Origin: Microbacterium sp. EYE_78
GTDB lineage: Bacteria; Actinomycetota; Actinomycetes; Actinomycetales; Microbacteriaceae
Length of the DNA stretch: 64,000 nt
NCBI RefSeq assembly: GCF_023149035.1
Contig: NZ_JAHXMY010000001.1
Span: forward strand, 124,001-188,000
Direction of reading: 5' to 3'
Each line of letters starts with the position of its first letter. Position 1 is the stretch's first letter. Below are positions 17,104 to 26,016 of this stretch, in pieces. The notes under the pieces were generated by a model. It had not been told where the DNA came from. It saw only the letters and a program-made list of their open reading frames with translations, and did not search any database. The translations under genes were made by a program, and so were the position numbers.

Positions 17104-18458
17104 GACCGGTCTCCCTCGAGGATGTTCCGTGCGGCGAGGCGGCCCATGCGGATCGCGCCGTCGACGTGTTGGTAGCCGGCTCCGGCGAGGTCGCTGCAGG
17201 CGAAGTGGATCGGACCGACGGGGGTGCGGAGGTCCGCGCCGTAGCGGTGCAGTCCGCCGAGGTCGAAGCTCGCGGCGTAGGCGCCGCGGGTCCACTCCTC
17301 GCTCCCCCAGTCGCTCTCGTAGTAGACGACCGTGTCCTTCGCCTCGGGCCCGTAGTAGTGCGAGAGCGACTCGAGGATCCGCTCCTTGCGCTCCTCGGCC
17401 GACAGACGGAAGACATCGTCGGCGTTGCGGTCCGAGACGAAGCCGACGAGGGTGCCGCGCGCGTCACCGTGGTTGGTGTTGTCGTACGCCTCGTGCACGA
17501 GCTCGTACGGACTGAACGCGGTGCCCGACAGCCCCTTGTCGCGCCAGAACGGCGTCTCGTAGACCGCGTGCACCTTGATGACGAAGCCCATCGACAGGTG
17601 CTGGTGCATCTGGTGCTGCAGCCGCGGCAGCGGAGGCACGAAGGAGATCCGGTTGTAGAGGACGGGTGCGAGCGCGAGCACCGCGGCGCGTGCGCGCACG
17701 GTCATGCCGTCGGCGTGGGCCGTCACACCGGCATCCGACCACTCGAGGGTGCGCACCGGCTGCTGCAGGAAGACGTCGTCGCCCAGGCGCTCGGCGAGAT
17801 GCAGCGGCACCTGCTGCAGGCCGCCGACGACGCGCTTGTCGAGGATGAAGTCGGCGTCGACCAGGTGCGAATAGCTGCCGGCGCTGGCCGCCATGAGCAG
17901 GGACTGCAGGAGTGAGAAGGAGTGGGTGGGCTTCGTGAGCATGGCGGACCCGGTCGCGAACGCGAGGTTGCGGACGGCCTCGTCGTCGTCGGTCTGCTGC
18001 CGCAGCCAGGCGTCCCAGGTGACCGTGTCCCACTCGGCCGCCTTCGGGTGCGCGTAGGGCCGGTCTGGGTCGATCTCGGCCACCATCGCGTCGAGGCGGC
18101 GGGTGATCTCGTCGATCGTGCGCTCGGTCTCGGCGCTCACCGGGAACATCTCGCCGGTGAAACGGGAGACCTCGCCGGTCGGACCGATGTACACGCTGTC
18201 GCCCTCGCGGTAGCGACTGAACGTCTCGAGACCGAGGTCCTCGATCGTCTCGATGAGGGCGCTCTGGTCGGGCGAGACCCACTGCCCGCCGAGTTCGAGC
18301 ATCTGACCGTCGACGACGTCGGTCCACAGCCGTCCCCCGACGCGCTCGCGAGCCTCGAGGACGGCCACCGACAGCCCGGCCCTGCGCAGCTCGTTGGCGG
18401 CGGTGAGGCCGGCGGCACCGGCTCCCACGACGACGATGTCACGGGTGATCTCGGTCAT
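17100..18458 (-). CDS. Flavin monoamine oxidase
   Basis: This 452-residue FAD enzyme has the N-terminal dinucleotide fold DIVVVGAGAAGLTAANELRRAGLSVAVLEARERVGGRLWT and the C-terminal FAD motif (GAGYQHVDGAIRMGRLAARNIL), as in bacterial putrescine, tyramine and monoamine oxidases. It oxidatively deaminates a primary amine to an aldehyde with release of ammonia and hydrogen peroxide. The ribosome binding site AAGGAG lies 6 bases upstream. In this operon a putrescine-to-4-aminobutanal role would feed an aldehyde dehydrogenase and then GabT; the exact amine is inferred. Confidence 0.88.
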   Translation of the reverse strand: MTEITRDIVVVGAGAAGLTAANELRRAGLSVAVLEARERVGGRLWTDVVDGQMLELGGQWVSPDQSALIETIEDLGLETFSRYREGDSVYIGPTGEVSRFTGEMFPVSAETERTIDEITRRLDAMVAEIDPDRPYAHPKAAEWDTVTWDAWLRQQTDDDEAVRNLAFATGSAMLTKPTHSFSLLQSLLMAASAGSYSHLVDADFILDKRVVGGLQQVPLHLAERLGDDVFLQQPVRTLEWSDAGVTAHADGMTVRARAAVLALAPVLYNRISFVPPLPRLQHQMHQHLSMGFVIKVHAVYETPFWRDKGLSGTAFSPYELVHEAYDNTNHGDARGTLVGFVSDRNADDVFRLSAEERKERILESLSHYYGPEAKDTVVYYESDWGSEEWTRGAYAASFDLGGLHRYGADLRTPVGPIHFACSDLAGAGYQHVDGAIRMGRLAARNILEGDRS

Positions 18459-19934
18459 TCAGGACTCCTTGATGAGCGGGGCGGAGGTCGCCTGGTGGTC
18501 GGGACGGCGCTGGAGGTTCCGCCGCACGAGCGGCCAGAAGACGAGGAGCACACCGGTCGCGATGAGGCTCGTCCACACCTGCGAGCGGCCGGATTCGGTC
18601 GTCAGCATGACGATGACGACGGCCGCGATGGCGCCGATGAGGAGGATGTTCAGCCAGGGATGCAGCCACACCTTGAGCTTCAGGGCGGCGACCTCGTCGG
18701 GCGTCATCTTCTGCCGCAGCCGCATCTGCGTCAGGGCGATGAAGACGTACACGAAGAGCGCGACGAGGCCGGCGGAGTTCATGATGAAGTCGAAGATGCC
18801 CGAGCCCGGCGTGAGGAAGTTCACGAGCGTGGCGATGAGCCCGCCGATCGTCGAGGCCAGGAGCGCGACGACCGGCACCCCGCTCCGGGACTTCTGCGCG
18901 ACGGCCTTCGGGGCGAAGCCCTTCTCGGCGAGCGCGGCGAACATGCGGGACGCGGAGTAGAGACCCGAGTTCAGCACCGAGATCACGGCGGTGAAGATGA
19001 CCAGCTGCATGACGATGTCGGCGCCGGGGATGCCGAAGCGCGTCAGCGCGACCGTGAACGGCGCGTTGGCGACGTCGGTCGGCACGGGCAGCTCGTCCCA
19101 CGGGACGACGGTCACGATGACGAGCACCGAGCCCACGAAGAAGAGCAGGATGCGCCAGATGATCGTGCTGGTGGCCTGCCGGATGCCCTTGGCCGGGTCG
19201 ACGGACTCGGCCGAGGCCATCACGGCGATCTCGGTACCGAAGTACGAGAAGATCACGAGCGCGACGCCCGTGAAGGCGACGCCCAGGCCGTTCGGGGCGA
19301 AGCCGCCGTGCTCCCAGAGGTTCGGGACCGCGAAGGTCGCGTTCGGCCAGAGTCCCAGCGCGAAGAGGATGCCGGCGCCCAGAAAGACGACGATCGCGAG
19401 GACCTTGATGCTCGCCAGCCAGAACTCCACCTCGCCGAACGTGCGCACCGAGATCAGGTTCGTCCCCACGAACACGCCGATCAGGATGAGCGACCACGCC
19501 CACGAGGGCACCGCCGGGAACCAGGTGCTCATCGTCTCGCCGCCGAGCACCGCCTCGTAGGCGAGCACACCGACCCAGAAATACCAGTAGAGCCAGCCCA
19601 CGAGGTAGGCGGCCCAGTCCCCGAGACCGACGCGGGCGTACTCCATGAACGACCCGATCGCGGGACGCGATGCCGCCATCTCGCCCAGCATCCGCATGGC
19701 GAGGAACACCAGCAGACCGCCGATCAGGTACGAAAGGATCGCGGCCGGGCCGACCTCGCGGATGACGTTCCCCGAGCCGACGAACAGGCTCGCCCCGATG
19801 ATCCCGCCGAGCGTGATCATCGTGACGTGGCGCGAACGCAGCTTGCTCGAGCGCGCCTTCGTGACCGCGCCGAGCCCGGCGGAGGTCTCCGGCGACACCG
19901 GAGCATCCCACCCGTTCGAGCCCGGCACCCCCAT
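18459..19934 (-). CDS. APC superfamily amino acid permease (GABA/putrescine permease-like)
   Basis: This 491-residue permease starts two bases after gabT and abuts the amine oxidase start. The spacer SRHVTMITLGGIIGASLFVGSGNVIREVGPA is the typical first-span signature of the amino acid transporter family that includes GabP. It has about 12 spans and a cytoplasmic C-terminus. Being adjacent to gabT, it is the better candidate of the two permeases for GABA uptake. Confidence 0.87.
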   Translation of the reverse strand: MGVPGSNGWDAPVSPETSAGLGAVTKARSSKLRSRHVTMITLGGIIGASLFVGSGNVIREVGPAAILSYLIGGLLVFLAMRMLGEMAASRPAIGSFMEYARVGLGDWAAYLVGWLYWYFWVGVLAYEAVLGGETMSTWFPAVPSWAWSLILIGVFVGTNLISVRTFGEVEFWLASIKVLAIVVFLGAGILFALGLWPNATFAVPNLWEHGGFAPNGLGVAFTGVALVIFSYFGTEIAVMASAESVDPAKGIRQATSTIIWRILLFFVGSVLVIVTVVPWDELPVPTDVANAPFTVALTRFGIPGADIVMQLVIFTAVISVLNSGLYSASRMFAALAEKGFAPKAVAQKSRSGVPVVALLASTIGGLIATLVNFLTPGSGIFDFIMNSAGLVALFVYVFIALTQMRLRQKMTPDEVAALKLKVWLHPWLNILLIGAIAAVVIVMLTTESGRSQVWTSLIATGVLLVFWPLVRRNLQRRPDHQATSAPLIKES

Positions 19935-19936
19935 CC

Positions 19937-21295
19937 TCAGAGCCCTCCGAGTGCGTCGGCGAGGACGCCGAGGCCCTCGCGCAGCAGCTCGTCGCCGATC
20001 GACAGCGGAGGAAGGAACCGGATGACGTTGCCGTAGGTGCCGCAGGTGAGGACGATGACGCCCTGCGCGATGCACGCCTTCGCGAGCGCCGCCGTGAGTG
20101 CGCCGTCGGGGGCGCCGGTGGTCGGGTCGACGAACTCGATGGCGATCATCGCGCCCCGCCCGCGCACCTCGGCGATGCGGGGGTCGGATGCGGCGATCTC
20201 GCCGAGCCGAGCGGTGAGGAGCGTCTCGATCTGCTGCGCGCGCTCGATGAGCCCGTCGTGCTCGAAGGCGTCGATCGCGGCGAGGGCGGCGGCGCATGCG
20301 ACGGGGTTGCCGCCGTAGGTGCCGCCGAGCCCGCCGGTGTGGGTCGCGTCCATGATCTCGGCGCGACCCGTGACCGCGGCCAAGGGCATTCCCCCAGCGA
20401 TGCCCTTGGCCGTGGTGACCAGATCCGGCACGATGCCGAAGTGCTCGCTCGCGAACATGGCGCCGGTGCGGGCGAACCCGGACTGCACCTCGTCGGCGAT
20501 GAAGACGACGCCGTTCTCGCGGCACCAGTCCACGACGGCGGGGAGGAAGCCGTCGGCGGGGACGACGAAGCCGCCCTCGCCCTGGATCGGCTCGATGATG
20601 ACGGCGGCGAGGTTGTCGGCGCCCACCTGCTTCTCGATCATCGAGATCGCCTTGGCCGCGGCATCCGCCCCGGACAGGCCGTCGCGGAGGGGGTACGAAC
20701 CGGGCACGCGGTAGATCTCGGAGGCGAAGGGCCCGAAGCCGCTCTTGTAGGGCATCGACTTGGCGGTGAGCGCCATCGTGAGGTTCGTGCGCCCGTGATA
20801 CGCGTGGTCGAAGGCGACGACGGCCTGCTTGCCGGTGAACTTGCGGGCGATCTTGACGGCGTTCTCGACGGCCTCGGCGCCGGAATTGAACAGCGCGCTC
20901 TTCTTCGCGTGGTCGCCGGGGGTGAGCCGGTTGAGAGCCTCGGCGACGTCGACGTAGGAGTCGTACGGCGAGATCATGAAGCAGGTGTGGGTCAGCTGCG
21001 CCGCCTGCGCGGCGATCGCCTCGACCACCTTGGGGTGGGCGACGCCGACCGTGGTGACGGCGATGCCCGACCCGAGGTCGATGAGCGAGTTGCCGTCGGC
21101 GTCGACGACGACGCCGCCCCCAGCGGCGACCGCCGCGATCGGGACGGTGTGCCCGACACCCGCGGCGACGGCGGCCGCCTTGCGGTCGATCAGCTCCTGC
21201 GAGCGCGGACCCGGGATGGCGGTGACGAGGCGACGCTCCTGCGGCAGGGACGGTCCGCCGAGGGGCGTGGTCGTGGGGGCGGTCGTGGTGCTCAT
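19937..21295 (-). CDS. gabT: 4-aminobutyrate aminotransferase
   Basis: This 452-residue class III PLP aminotransferase is the first gene of the seven-gene operon. Key features are NSGAEAVENAVKIARKFTGKQAVVAFDHAYHGRT, VIIEPIQGEGGFVVP, FIADEVQSGFARTG and the PLP lysine in TTAKGIAGGMPLAAVTG (about residue 297). It transfers the amino group of GABA to 2-oxoglutarate, yielding succinate semialdehyde and glutamate. The chosen ATG (STTTAPTTTP) excludes an upstream open stretch that crosses the divergent promoter region. Confidence 0.93.
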   Translation of the reverse strand: MSTTTAPTTTPLGGPSLPQERRLVTAIPGPRSQELIDRKAAAVAAGVGHTVPIAAVAAGGGVVVDADGNSLIDLGSGIAVTTVGVAHPKVVEAIAAQAAQLTHTCFMISPYDSYVDVAEALNRLTPGDHAKKSALFNSGAEAVENAVKIARKFTGKQAVVAFDHAYHGRTNLTMALTAKSMPYKSGFGPFASEIYRVPGSYPLRDGLSGADAAAKAISMIEKQVGADNLAAVIIEPIQGEGGFVVPADGFLPAVVDWCRENGVVFIADEVQSGFARTGAMFASEHFGIVPDLVTTAKGIAGGMPLAAVTGRAEIMDATHTGGLGGTYGGNPVACAAALAAIDAFEHDGLIERAQQIETLLTARLGEIAASDPRIAEVRGRGAMIAIEFVDPTTGAPDGALTAALAKACIAQGVIVLTCGTYGNVIRFLPPLSIGDELLREGLGVLADALGGL

Positions 21296-21343
21296 GCGGC
21301 GAGCGTAGAGGTCGGGCGCGGCCCGGTCACTCGCCATTGCGTC

Positions 21344-21376
21344 TATTCTCGGGGCAAGACTGTACGTCACGTACAG
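21344..21376. promoter_or_regulatory. Perfect 17-bp palindrome and -10 box between gabT and pucR
   Basis: CTGTACGT-C-ACGTACAG (21360-21376) is a perfect palindrome with 8-base arms, 16 bases before the pucR start and 64 bases before the gabT start. A TATTCT (21344-21349) can serve as the pucR -10 box, placing the palindrome at the transcription start, where bound protein would block RNA polymerase. PucR-class proteins are dimers with a C-terminal helix-turn-helix, so an autoregulated, shared operator is the simplest reading. Confidence 0.65.
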
Positions 21377-21392
21377 CCAGGAGAGGTCGACG

Positions 21393-22925
21393 ATGGTGGG
21401 TCGCGAGGCGGAGCCGACGATGCGGGCACTGCTCGCCCGGCGTGAGCTCGCCCTGCGGCTCGCGGACGACGAGGACCGGTTCGCCGCGGACGCGCTCGAT
21501 CGCCCCACGCGCTGGGTGCACAGCTCCGACCTCGATGACCCGACGCCGTTCCTCGCCGAGGACCTGGTGCTCCTCACCACCGGGACGCAGTTCCCCGCGG
21601 ACGGCGCCTACCCCTTCGAGGCCTATGTGCGACGGCTCGTCGAGCGGGGGGTCGCCGCGCTCGGATTCGGCACCGAGGTGGTGCGCGACGGCATCCCCCC
21701 GGGCCTCACCGCCGCCTGCCTCGAAGCCGGACTGCCGCTGTTCGAGGTGCCGTACAGCACGCCGTTCATCGCGGTCGCGCGGGCGAACGCCGAGGCGGTC
21801 GCCGCGCAGACGTACGCCCGGCGCACATGGGCGCTGTCGGCGCAGCGAGCGCTGGCCCTCGCAGCCCTGCGGCCGGACGGGCTCGGCGCGACCATCGCCG
21901 AACTCGCGCGGCAGCTCGACACGTGGGTGGGGATGTACGACGCGGCGGGCGAACTCGTCCGCGAGCACCCGGCCGGGGCGCTGTCGCCCGGGTCGACGGA
22001 GGTGCTGCACGCCGAGGTGGGCGCCGTCCTGCGTCGCGGGGCGCGTGCCGGCTCGGCGCTGCGGTCGGACGCCGACGCATTCACGCTGCAGACCCTCGGG
22101 CGCGGCGGCGAGCTCCGCGGCGTGCTCGCCATCGCCGCAGGCGAGCTCGACCGCGCCGGGCGGGACGTCGTGACCGCGGTGATCGCGATGGCAGGACTCG
22201 CGCTCGAGCAGCACCAGCGCCTGTCGCGGGCGCGCAAGGCGCTGCGGTCGGGGATGGTGCGCTCGCTCCTGACCGGCGACCCCGCGCTCGCGCGCCAGAT
22301 CTCCCGCGACGTGTGGGGCGCCCTGCCGGCCGCTCCGGTGGTGGTGGCCGTGACGGATGCCGCCGGCAGCCGTTCCGACGCGCTGCTCGAACTCCTCGAG
22401 CTCCGGGCAGAAGAGCGCCACGGGGCACTGTTCTTCGGGAGCGTCGACGACGACGTGGTCGTGGTGGTCCCGGCATCCGCTGCAGCCGTCCTCGAGGAGT
22501 TCCCGGAGCGGTTCGGGGTGCGCCTGGGGGTGTCCGAGCCCACGCCCTACGCCGGGTTCGCACGCGCCGTCGACCAGGCACGCGCGGCGCGCAGTCGGGC
22601 GGCGGGTCCCGGCGTGGTGCGCTTCGCGGAGGTGCAGGCGGGCGGCATCCTCTCGGCCCTGTCGTCGGGGCAAGCCGCGACGGTCGCCGCGGCGTACCTC
22701 GACCCACTGCGTGCGCACGATCGCGAGCACGGTGCGCGGCTCGAGGAGACCGTGCGGGCATGGGTCGCCGCGGACGCCTCGAACGACGCCGCCGCCGCCG
22801 CGCTCGGCGTGCACCGGCACACCGTGCGCACGCGCCTCGCCGCCGCAGAGCGGCTGCTCGGCGTCGACCTGTCGTCGTTCGCCGGCCGCGCTGAGCTCTG
22901 GGCCGCCCTGCACCTCGGCGGGTGA
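21393..22925 (+). CDS. PucR family transcriptional regulator of the GABA/amine operon
   Basis: This is a 510-residue protein with an N-terminal PucR domain (RPTRWVHSSDLDDPTPFLAEDLVLLTTG, residues about 25-130). A GGDEF-like/GAF-type middle follows, and a C-terminal HTH (AAAALGVHRHTVRTRLAAAERLLGVDL, about 470-496). GGAG precedes the ATG. Such regulators activate or repress nitrogen-source catabolism genes upon metabolite binding. Divergent placement and the shared palindrome tie it to the gabT operon. Confidence 0.88.
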   Translation: MVGREAEPTMRALLARRELALRLADDEDRFAADALDRPTRWVHSSDLDDPTPFLAEDLVLLTTGTQFPADGAYPFEAYVRRLVERGVAALGFGTEVVRDGIPPGLTAACLEAGLPLFEVPYSTPFIAVARANAEAVAAQTYARRTWALSAQRALALAALRPDGLGATIAELARQLDTWVGMYDAAGELVREHPAGALSPGSTEVLHAEVGAVLRRGARAGSALRSDADAFTLQTLGRGGELRGVLAIAAGELDRAGRDVVTAVIAMAGLALEQHQRLSRARKALRSGMVRSLLTGDPALARQISRDVWGALPAAPVVVAVTDAAGSRSDALLELLELRAEERHGALFFGSVDDDVVVVVPASAAAVLEEFPERFGVRLGVSEPTPYAGFARAVDQARAARSRAAGPGVVRFAEVQAGGILSALSSGQAATVAAAYLDPLRAHDREHGARLEETVRAWVAADASNDAAAAALGVHRHTVRTRLAAAERLLGVDLSSFAGRAELWAALHLGG

Positions 22926-22961
22926 GGGGTGGGCGCGCAGGAATCGGCGGCTCGCGCGAGC

Positions 22962-23049
22962 GTGCGCCAACTCCTCAGAACGCCACCGCCCTCAGGTCGA
23001 CTCCCCGACCGCGACGCGTTTCGCGGCATATCTGAGGAGTTGGCGGCAC
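22962..23049. repeat. 88-bp inverted-repeat element between convergent genes
   Basis: GCCAACTCCTCAGA (22966-22979) is perfectly inverted as TCTGAGGAGTTGGC (23031-23044). The outer GTGC/GCAC bases extend the arms to about 18 bases with one bulged base. The 51-base interior holds a smaller symmetric stretch around CGCGACGCGTTTCGCGG. It lies between the ends of pucR and ramB. It could terminate both transcripts or be a mobile miniature repeat; only one copy occurs in this window. Confidence 0.65.
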
Positions 23050-23059
23050 ACGCCCCGGC

Positions 23060-24532
23060 CTACTCCGGCGCGTGGGTCTCGAGGAACTCGTACAGGTCCG
23101 TCGTGTCGACGCCGGGGAAGGCCCCGGTCGGCAGCGTCGCGAGCAGCGTGCGGGGTGTGCGGACGTTCGGCCACGCCTGGTCGCGCCACGTGCGCTCGAG
23201 CTCAGCCGGTGGTCGTCGGCAGCAGACCTCGACGCCGTGCCGCGACACGCCCCGGTTCGGCGTCTCGCGGCCGATGAACCATTTCGTGTCGTCGAAGCGC
23301 ACCCCGACGCTGACCGAGTGGGCGCCGTCGCTCGACGGCTCGACGCGTGCCGTGCACCAGTACGTCCCGTTGCCGGTGTCGGTGTACTGGTAGTACGGGT
23401 TGAACTTGTCGGGGACGTCGAAGACGACCCGGCTCGTCCACCGGCGGCAGCACAGCTGACCCTCGATCGACCCGAACCGGTCGGCGGGGAAGTTCACGTC
23501 ATCGTTCTCGTACGCCTTCGTGATCGTCCCCGACTCGTGCACCTTCAGGAAGTGGACCGGGATGCCGAGGTGCCGGGTCGCGAGGTTGGTGAACCGGTGC
23601 GCGGCGGTCTCGTAGGAGACCGAATACGCGTCCCGGAGGTCCTCGATCGAGATCGCCCGGCGCGACTTCGCGTCCTGCAGGAACGCCGCGGCGTGCGACT
23701 CGGGCACCATCAACGCGCCGACGAGGTAGTTCGTCTCGACGCGCTGGCGCAGGAACTCCGCGTACGACCGCGGCTCGGCGTGCCCGAGGATGCGACCGGC
23801 GAGCGCCTGCAGCACCGGCGTTCGCGAGTCCCCGCGTCCCGGGATCGTGCTCGAGAGGTAGAGCCGACCGGTGCGGTTGTCGGCGACGGACCGGGTGGAT
23901 GCCGGCAGGTCCGACACGTAGTGCAGCGAGTACCCGAGGTGCGCGGCGATCTCGGACGCGGTGCGCTGGGTGAGCGGTCCGCCGGGATGGTCGACGGCCG
24001 CGAGGATGCGCTCGGCTTGCTCCTCCAGGCCCTCGAAGTAGTTGTCCTGCCGCCGCATGAGGTGCCGCAGCTCGACATTTGCGCGCCGCGCCTCCTCGGG
24101 TGTCGCGGACCGCTCGTCGTTCAGCCGCTCGATCTCGCCGTGCAGCGCCAAGAGGGTGTCGAGCACGCCGTCCGGCACGGACTTGCCGATCCGGAACGGA
24201 GGGATGCCGAGGGCCTGGAACGTCGGCCCTTTCATGGCGCGCTCGAGGGAGATCTCGAGGGTCGCGCGCTCGTCGAGGGGTTCCGCGGCCAGCAGGGCGT
24301 CGATCGTCGTGCCGAGCGCGCGGGCGATCGACTGGAGGAGCGAGAGTTTCGGTTCACGCTTGCCCGTCTCGATCATCGACAGCTGGCTCGGCGCACGGGA
24401 CACAGCGGCCGCCAGCTCGTCGAGCGTCATCCCGCGTGCGGTGCGCACCTGGCGGACACGTCGCCCGATGCTGAGGGCGTCCGGTGCGTGATCGGCGGAT
24501 GCCGCATCCGCCCGATCTTCATCGATCGTCAT
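23060..24532 (-). CDS. ramB: RamB-type XRE regulator of acetate/glyoxylate metabolism
   Basis: This 490-residue protein has an N-terminal XRE helix-turn-helix (GRRVRQVRTARGMTLDELAAAVSRAPSQLSMIETGKREPKLSLL, about residues 22-70). A long C-terminal region follows, of the short-chain fatty acyl regulator family seen in corynebacterial RamB, including the cysteine pairs in QLCCRRW and VEVCCRRP. It is divergent from aceA-aceB, as in other actinobacteria where RamB controls isocitrate lyase and malate synthase genes. The start ATG lies 123 bases from aceA. Confidence 0.85.
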   Translation of the reverse strand: MTIDEDRADAASADHAPDALSIGRRVRQVRTARGMTLDELAAAVSRAPSQLSMIETGKREPKLSLLQSIARALGTTIDALLAAEPLDERATLEISLERAMKGPTFQALGIPPFRIGKSVPDGVLDTLLALHGEIERLNDERSATPEEARRANVELRHLMRRQDNYFEGLEEQAERILAAVDHPGGPLTQRTASEIAAHLGYSLHYVSDLPASTRSVADNRTGRLYLSSTIPGRGDSRTPVLQALAGRILGHAEPRSYAEFLRQRVETNYLVGALMVPESHAAAFLQDAKSRRAISIEDLRDAYSVSYETAAHRFTNLATRHLGIPVHFLKVHESGTITKAYENDDVNFPADRFGSIEGQLCCRRWTSRVVFDVPDKFNPYYQYTDTGNGTYWCTARVEPSSDGAHSVSVGVRFDDTKWFIGRETPNRGVSRHGVEVCCRRPPAELERTWRDQAWPNVRTPRTLLATLPTGAFPGVDTTDLYEFLETHAPE

Positions 24533-24555
24533 GACCGGGAGTGTGTCACGAGAGC

Positions 24556-24609
24556 AGAAGAACGCGCAATCTTCACCTCGCAAATCTCCTCGACGACCGT
24601 CGTTCTTCT
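24556..24609. promoter_or_regulatory. ramB-aceA divergent control region with nested repeats
   Basis: In the 122-base gap, AGAAGAACG (24556-24564) and CGTTCTTCT (24601-24609) form a perfect 9-base inverted repeat framing the region. Inside lie two near-identical direct repeats, CGCAATCTTC (24565-24574) and CGCAAATCTCC (24579-24589), 14 bases apart. The GCAAA core resembles the right half of the corynebacterial RamB motif (ACTTTGCAAA). These are candidate RamB or RamA sites controlling both genes. Confidence 0.5.
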
Positions 24610-24654
24610 CGCACAGTGGTGTCACGACCCGCTCCCGACCCTCAGGAGGACGCC

Positions 24655-25971
24655 ATGACCTTCCCCACGACACCCTCGGCCCGTCCGATGCGCGCCGGCG
24701 ACCAGACGCAGACCGCCGCCGATCTGCAGGCGGAGTGGGATGCCGATCCGCGCTGGGACGGCATCGAACGCACCTACAGCGCCGAGGATGTCATCCGACT
24801 GCGCGGCTCGGTCCGCGAGGAGGCGACCCTCGCCCGCCGCGGCGCGGAGAACCTGTGGAACCTGCTGCACACCGAGGACTACATCAACGCCCTCGGTGCC
24901 TACACCGGCGGTCAGGCCGTGCAGCAGGTGCGCGCCGGCCTGAAAGCGATCTACCTGTCGGGGTGGCAGGTCGCGGCCGACGGCAACCTCGCCGGTCAGA
25001 CCTACCCCGACCAGAGCCTCTACCCCGCCAACTCGGTGCCGTCCGTCGTCCGCCGGATCAACAACGCGCTGGCCCGACAGGACCAGATCGAGCACGCCGA
25101 GGGCGGCGCGACGCGCGACTGGCTCGCCCCGATCGTCGCCGACGCCGAGGCCGGCTTCGGCGGACCGCTCAACGCCTACGAGCTGGCGCACTCGATGATC
25201 CAGGCGGGGGCCGCCGGCATCCACTGGGAGGACCAGCTCGCCAGCGAGAAGAAGTGCGGCCACCTCGGCGGCAAGGTGCTGGTGCCGACGCAGCAGCACA
25301 TCCGCACCCTCAACGCGGCGCGTCTCGCAGCCGACGTCGCAGGCGTCCCGACCGTCATCATCGCCCGCACCGACGCCCTGGCCGCCGACCTGCTCACGAG
25401 CGACGTCGACCCGCGCGACCAGGAGTTCACGACCGGCGAGCGCACGAGCGAGGGCTTCTACCGGGTGCGGCCCGGCCTCGACGCCGTCATCAGCCGCGGC
25501 CTCGCCTTCGCCCCGTACGCCGACCTGCTGTGGGTCGAGACCGGCGAGCCCGACATCGAGCTCGCCCGCGCCTTCGCCGAGGCGATCCACGAGCGGTTCC
25601 CGGGCAAGCTGCTCGCGTACAACTGCTCGCCGAGCTTCAACTGGAAGCGCCACCTCGACGACGACCAGATCGCGACCTTCCAGCGCGACCTCGGCGAGCT
25701 GGGCTACGCGTTCCAGTTCATCACCCTCGCGGGCTTCCACGCCCTCAACCACTCGATGTTCGACCTCGCGAAGGGCTACGCGGAGAGCGGCATGACCGCG
25801 TACGTGGCCCTGCAGGAGGCGGAGTTCGCCGCTGAGAAGGACGGCTACACCGCCACCAAGCACCAGCGGGAAGCCGGAACCGGCTACTTCGATCTCGTGT
25901 CCACGGCGCTCAACCCCGACAGCGCCACCCTCGCCCTGGTCGGATCGACCGAGACGGCGCAGTTCCACTGA
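24655..25971 (+). CDS. aceA: Isocitrate lyase
   Basis: This 438-residue protein matches the short bacterial isocitrate lyase length. The catalytic loop [15 protein letters not shown] holds the active cysteine (about residue 200), and the metal-binding [15 protein letters not shown] and the [13 protein letters not shown] segments are intact. It cleaves isocitrate to succinate and glyoxylate, the first step of the glyoxylate shunt needed for growth on acetate or fatty acids. AGGAGGA precedes the ATG. aceB follows after 45 bases on the same strand. Confidence 0.97.
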   Translation: MTFPTTPSARPMRAGDQTQTAADLQAEWDADPRWDGIERTYSAEDVIRLRGSVREEATLARRGAENLWNLLHTEDYINALGAYTGGQAVQQVRAGLKAIYLSGWQVAADGNLAGQTYPDQSLYPANSVPSVVRRINNALARQDQIEHAEGGATRDWLAPIVADAEAGFGGPLNAYELAHSMIQAGAAGIHWEDQLASEKKCGHLGGKVLVPTQQHIRTLNAARLAADVAGVPTVIIARTDALAADLLTSDVDPRDQEFTTGERTSEGFYRVRPGLDAVISRGLAFAPYADLLWVETGEPDIELARAFAEAIHERFPGKLLAYNCSPSFNWKRHLDDDQIATFQRDLGELGYAFQFITLAGFHALNHSMFDLAKGYAESGMTAYVALQEAEFAAEKDGYTATKHQREAGTGYFDLVSTALNPDSATLALVGSTETAQFH

Positions 25972-26016
25972 CATGACCGGATGCAGCTCGCATCCCCTTC
26001 TCCTCAGGAGTACGAC

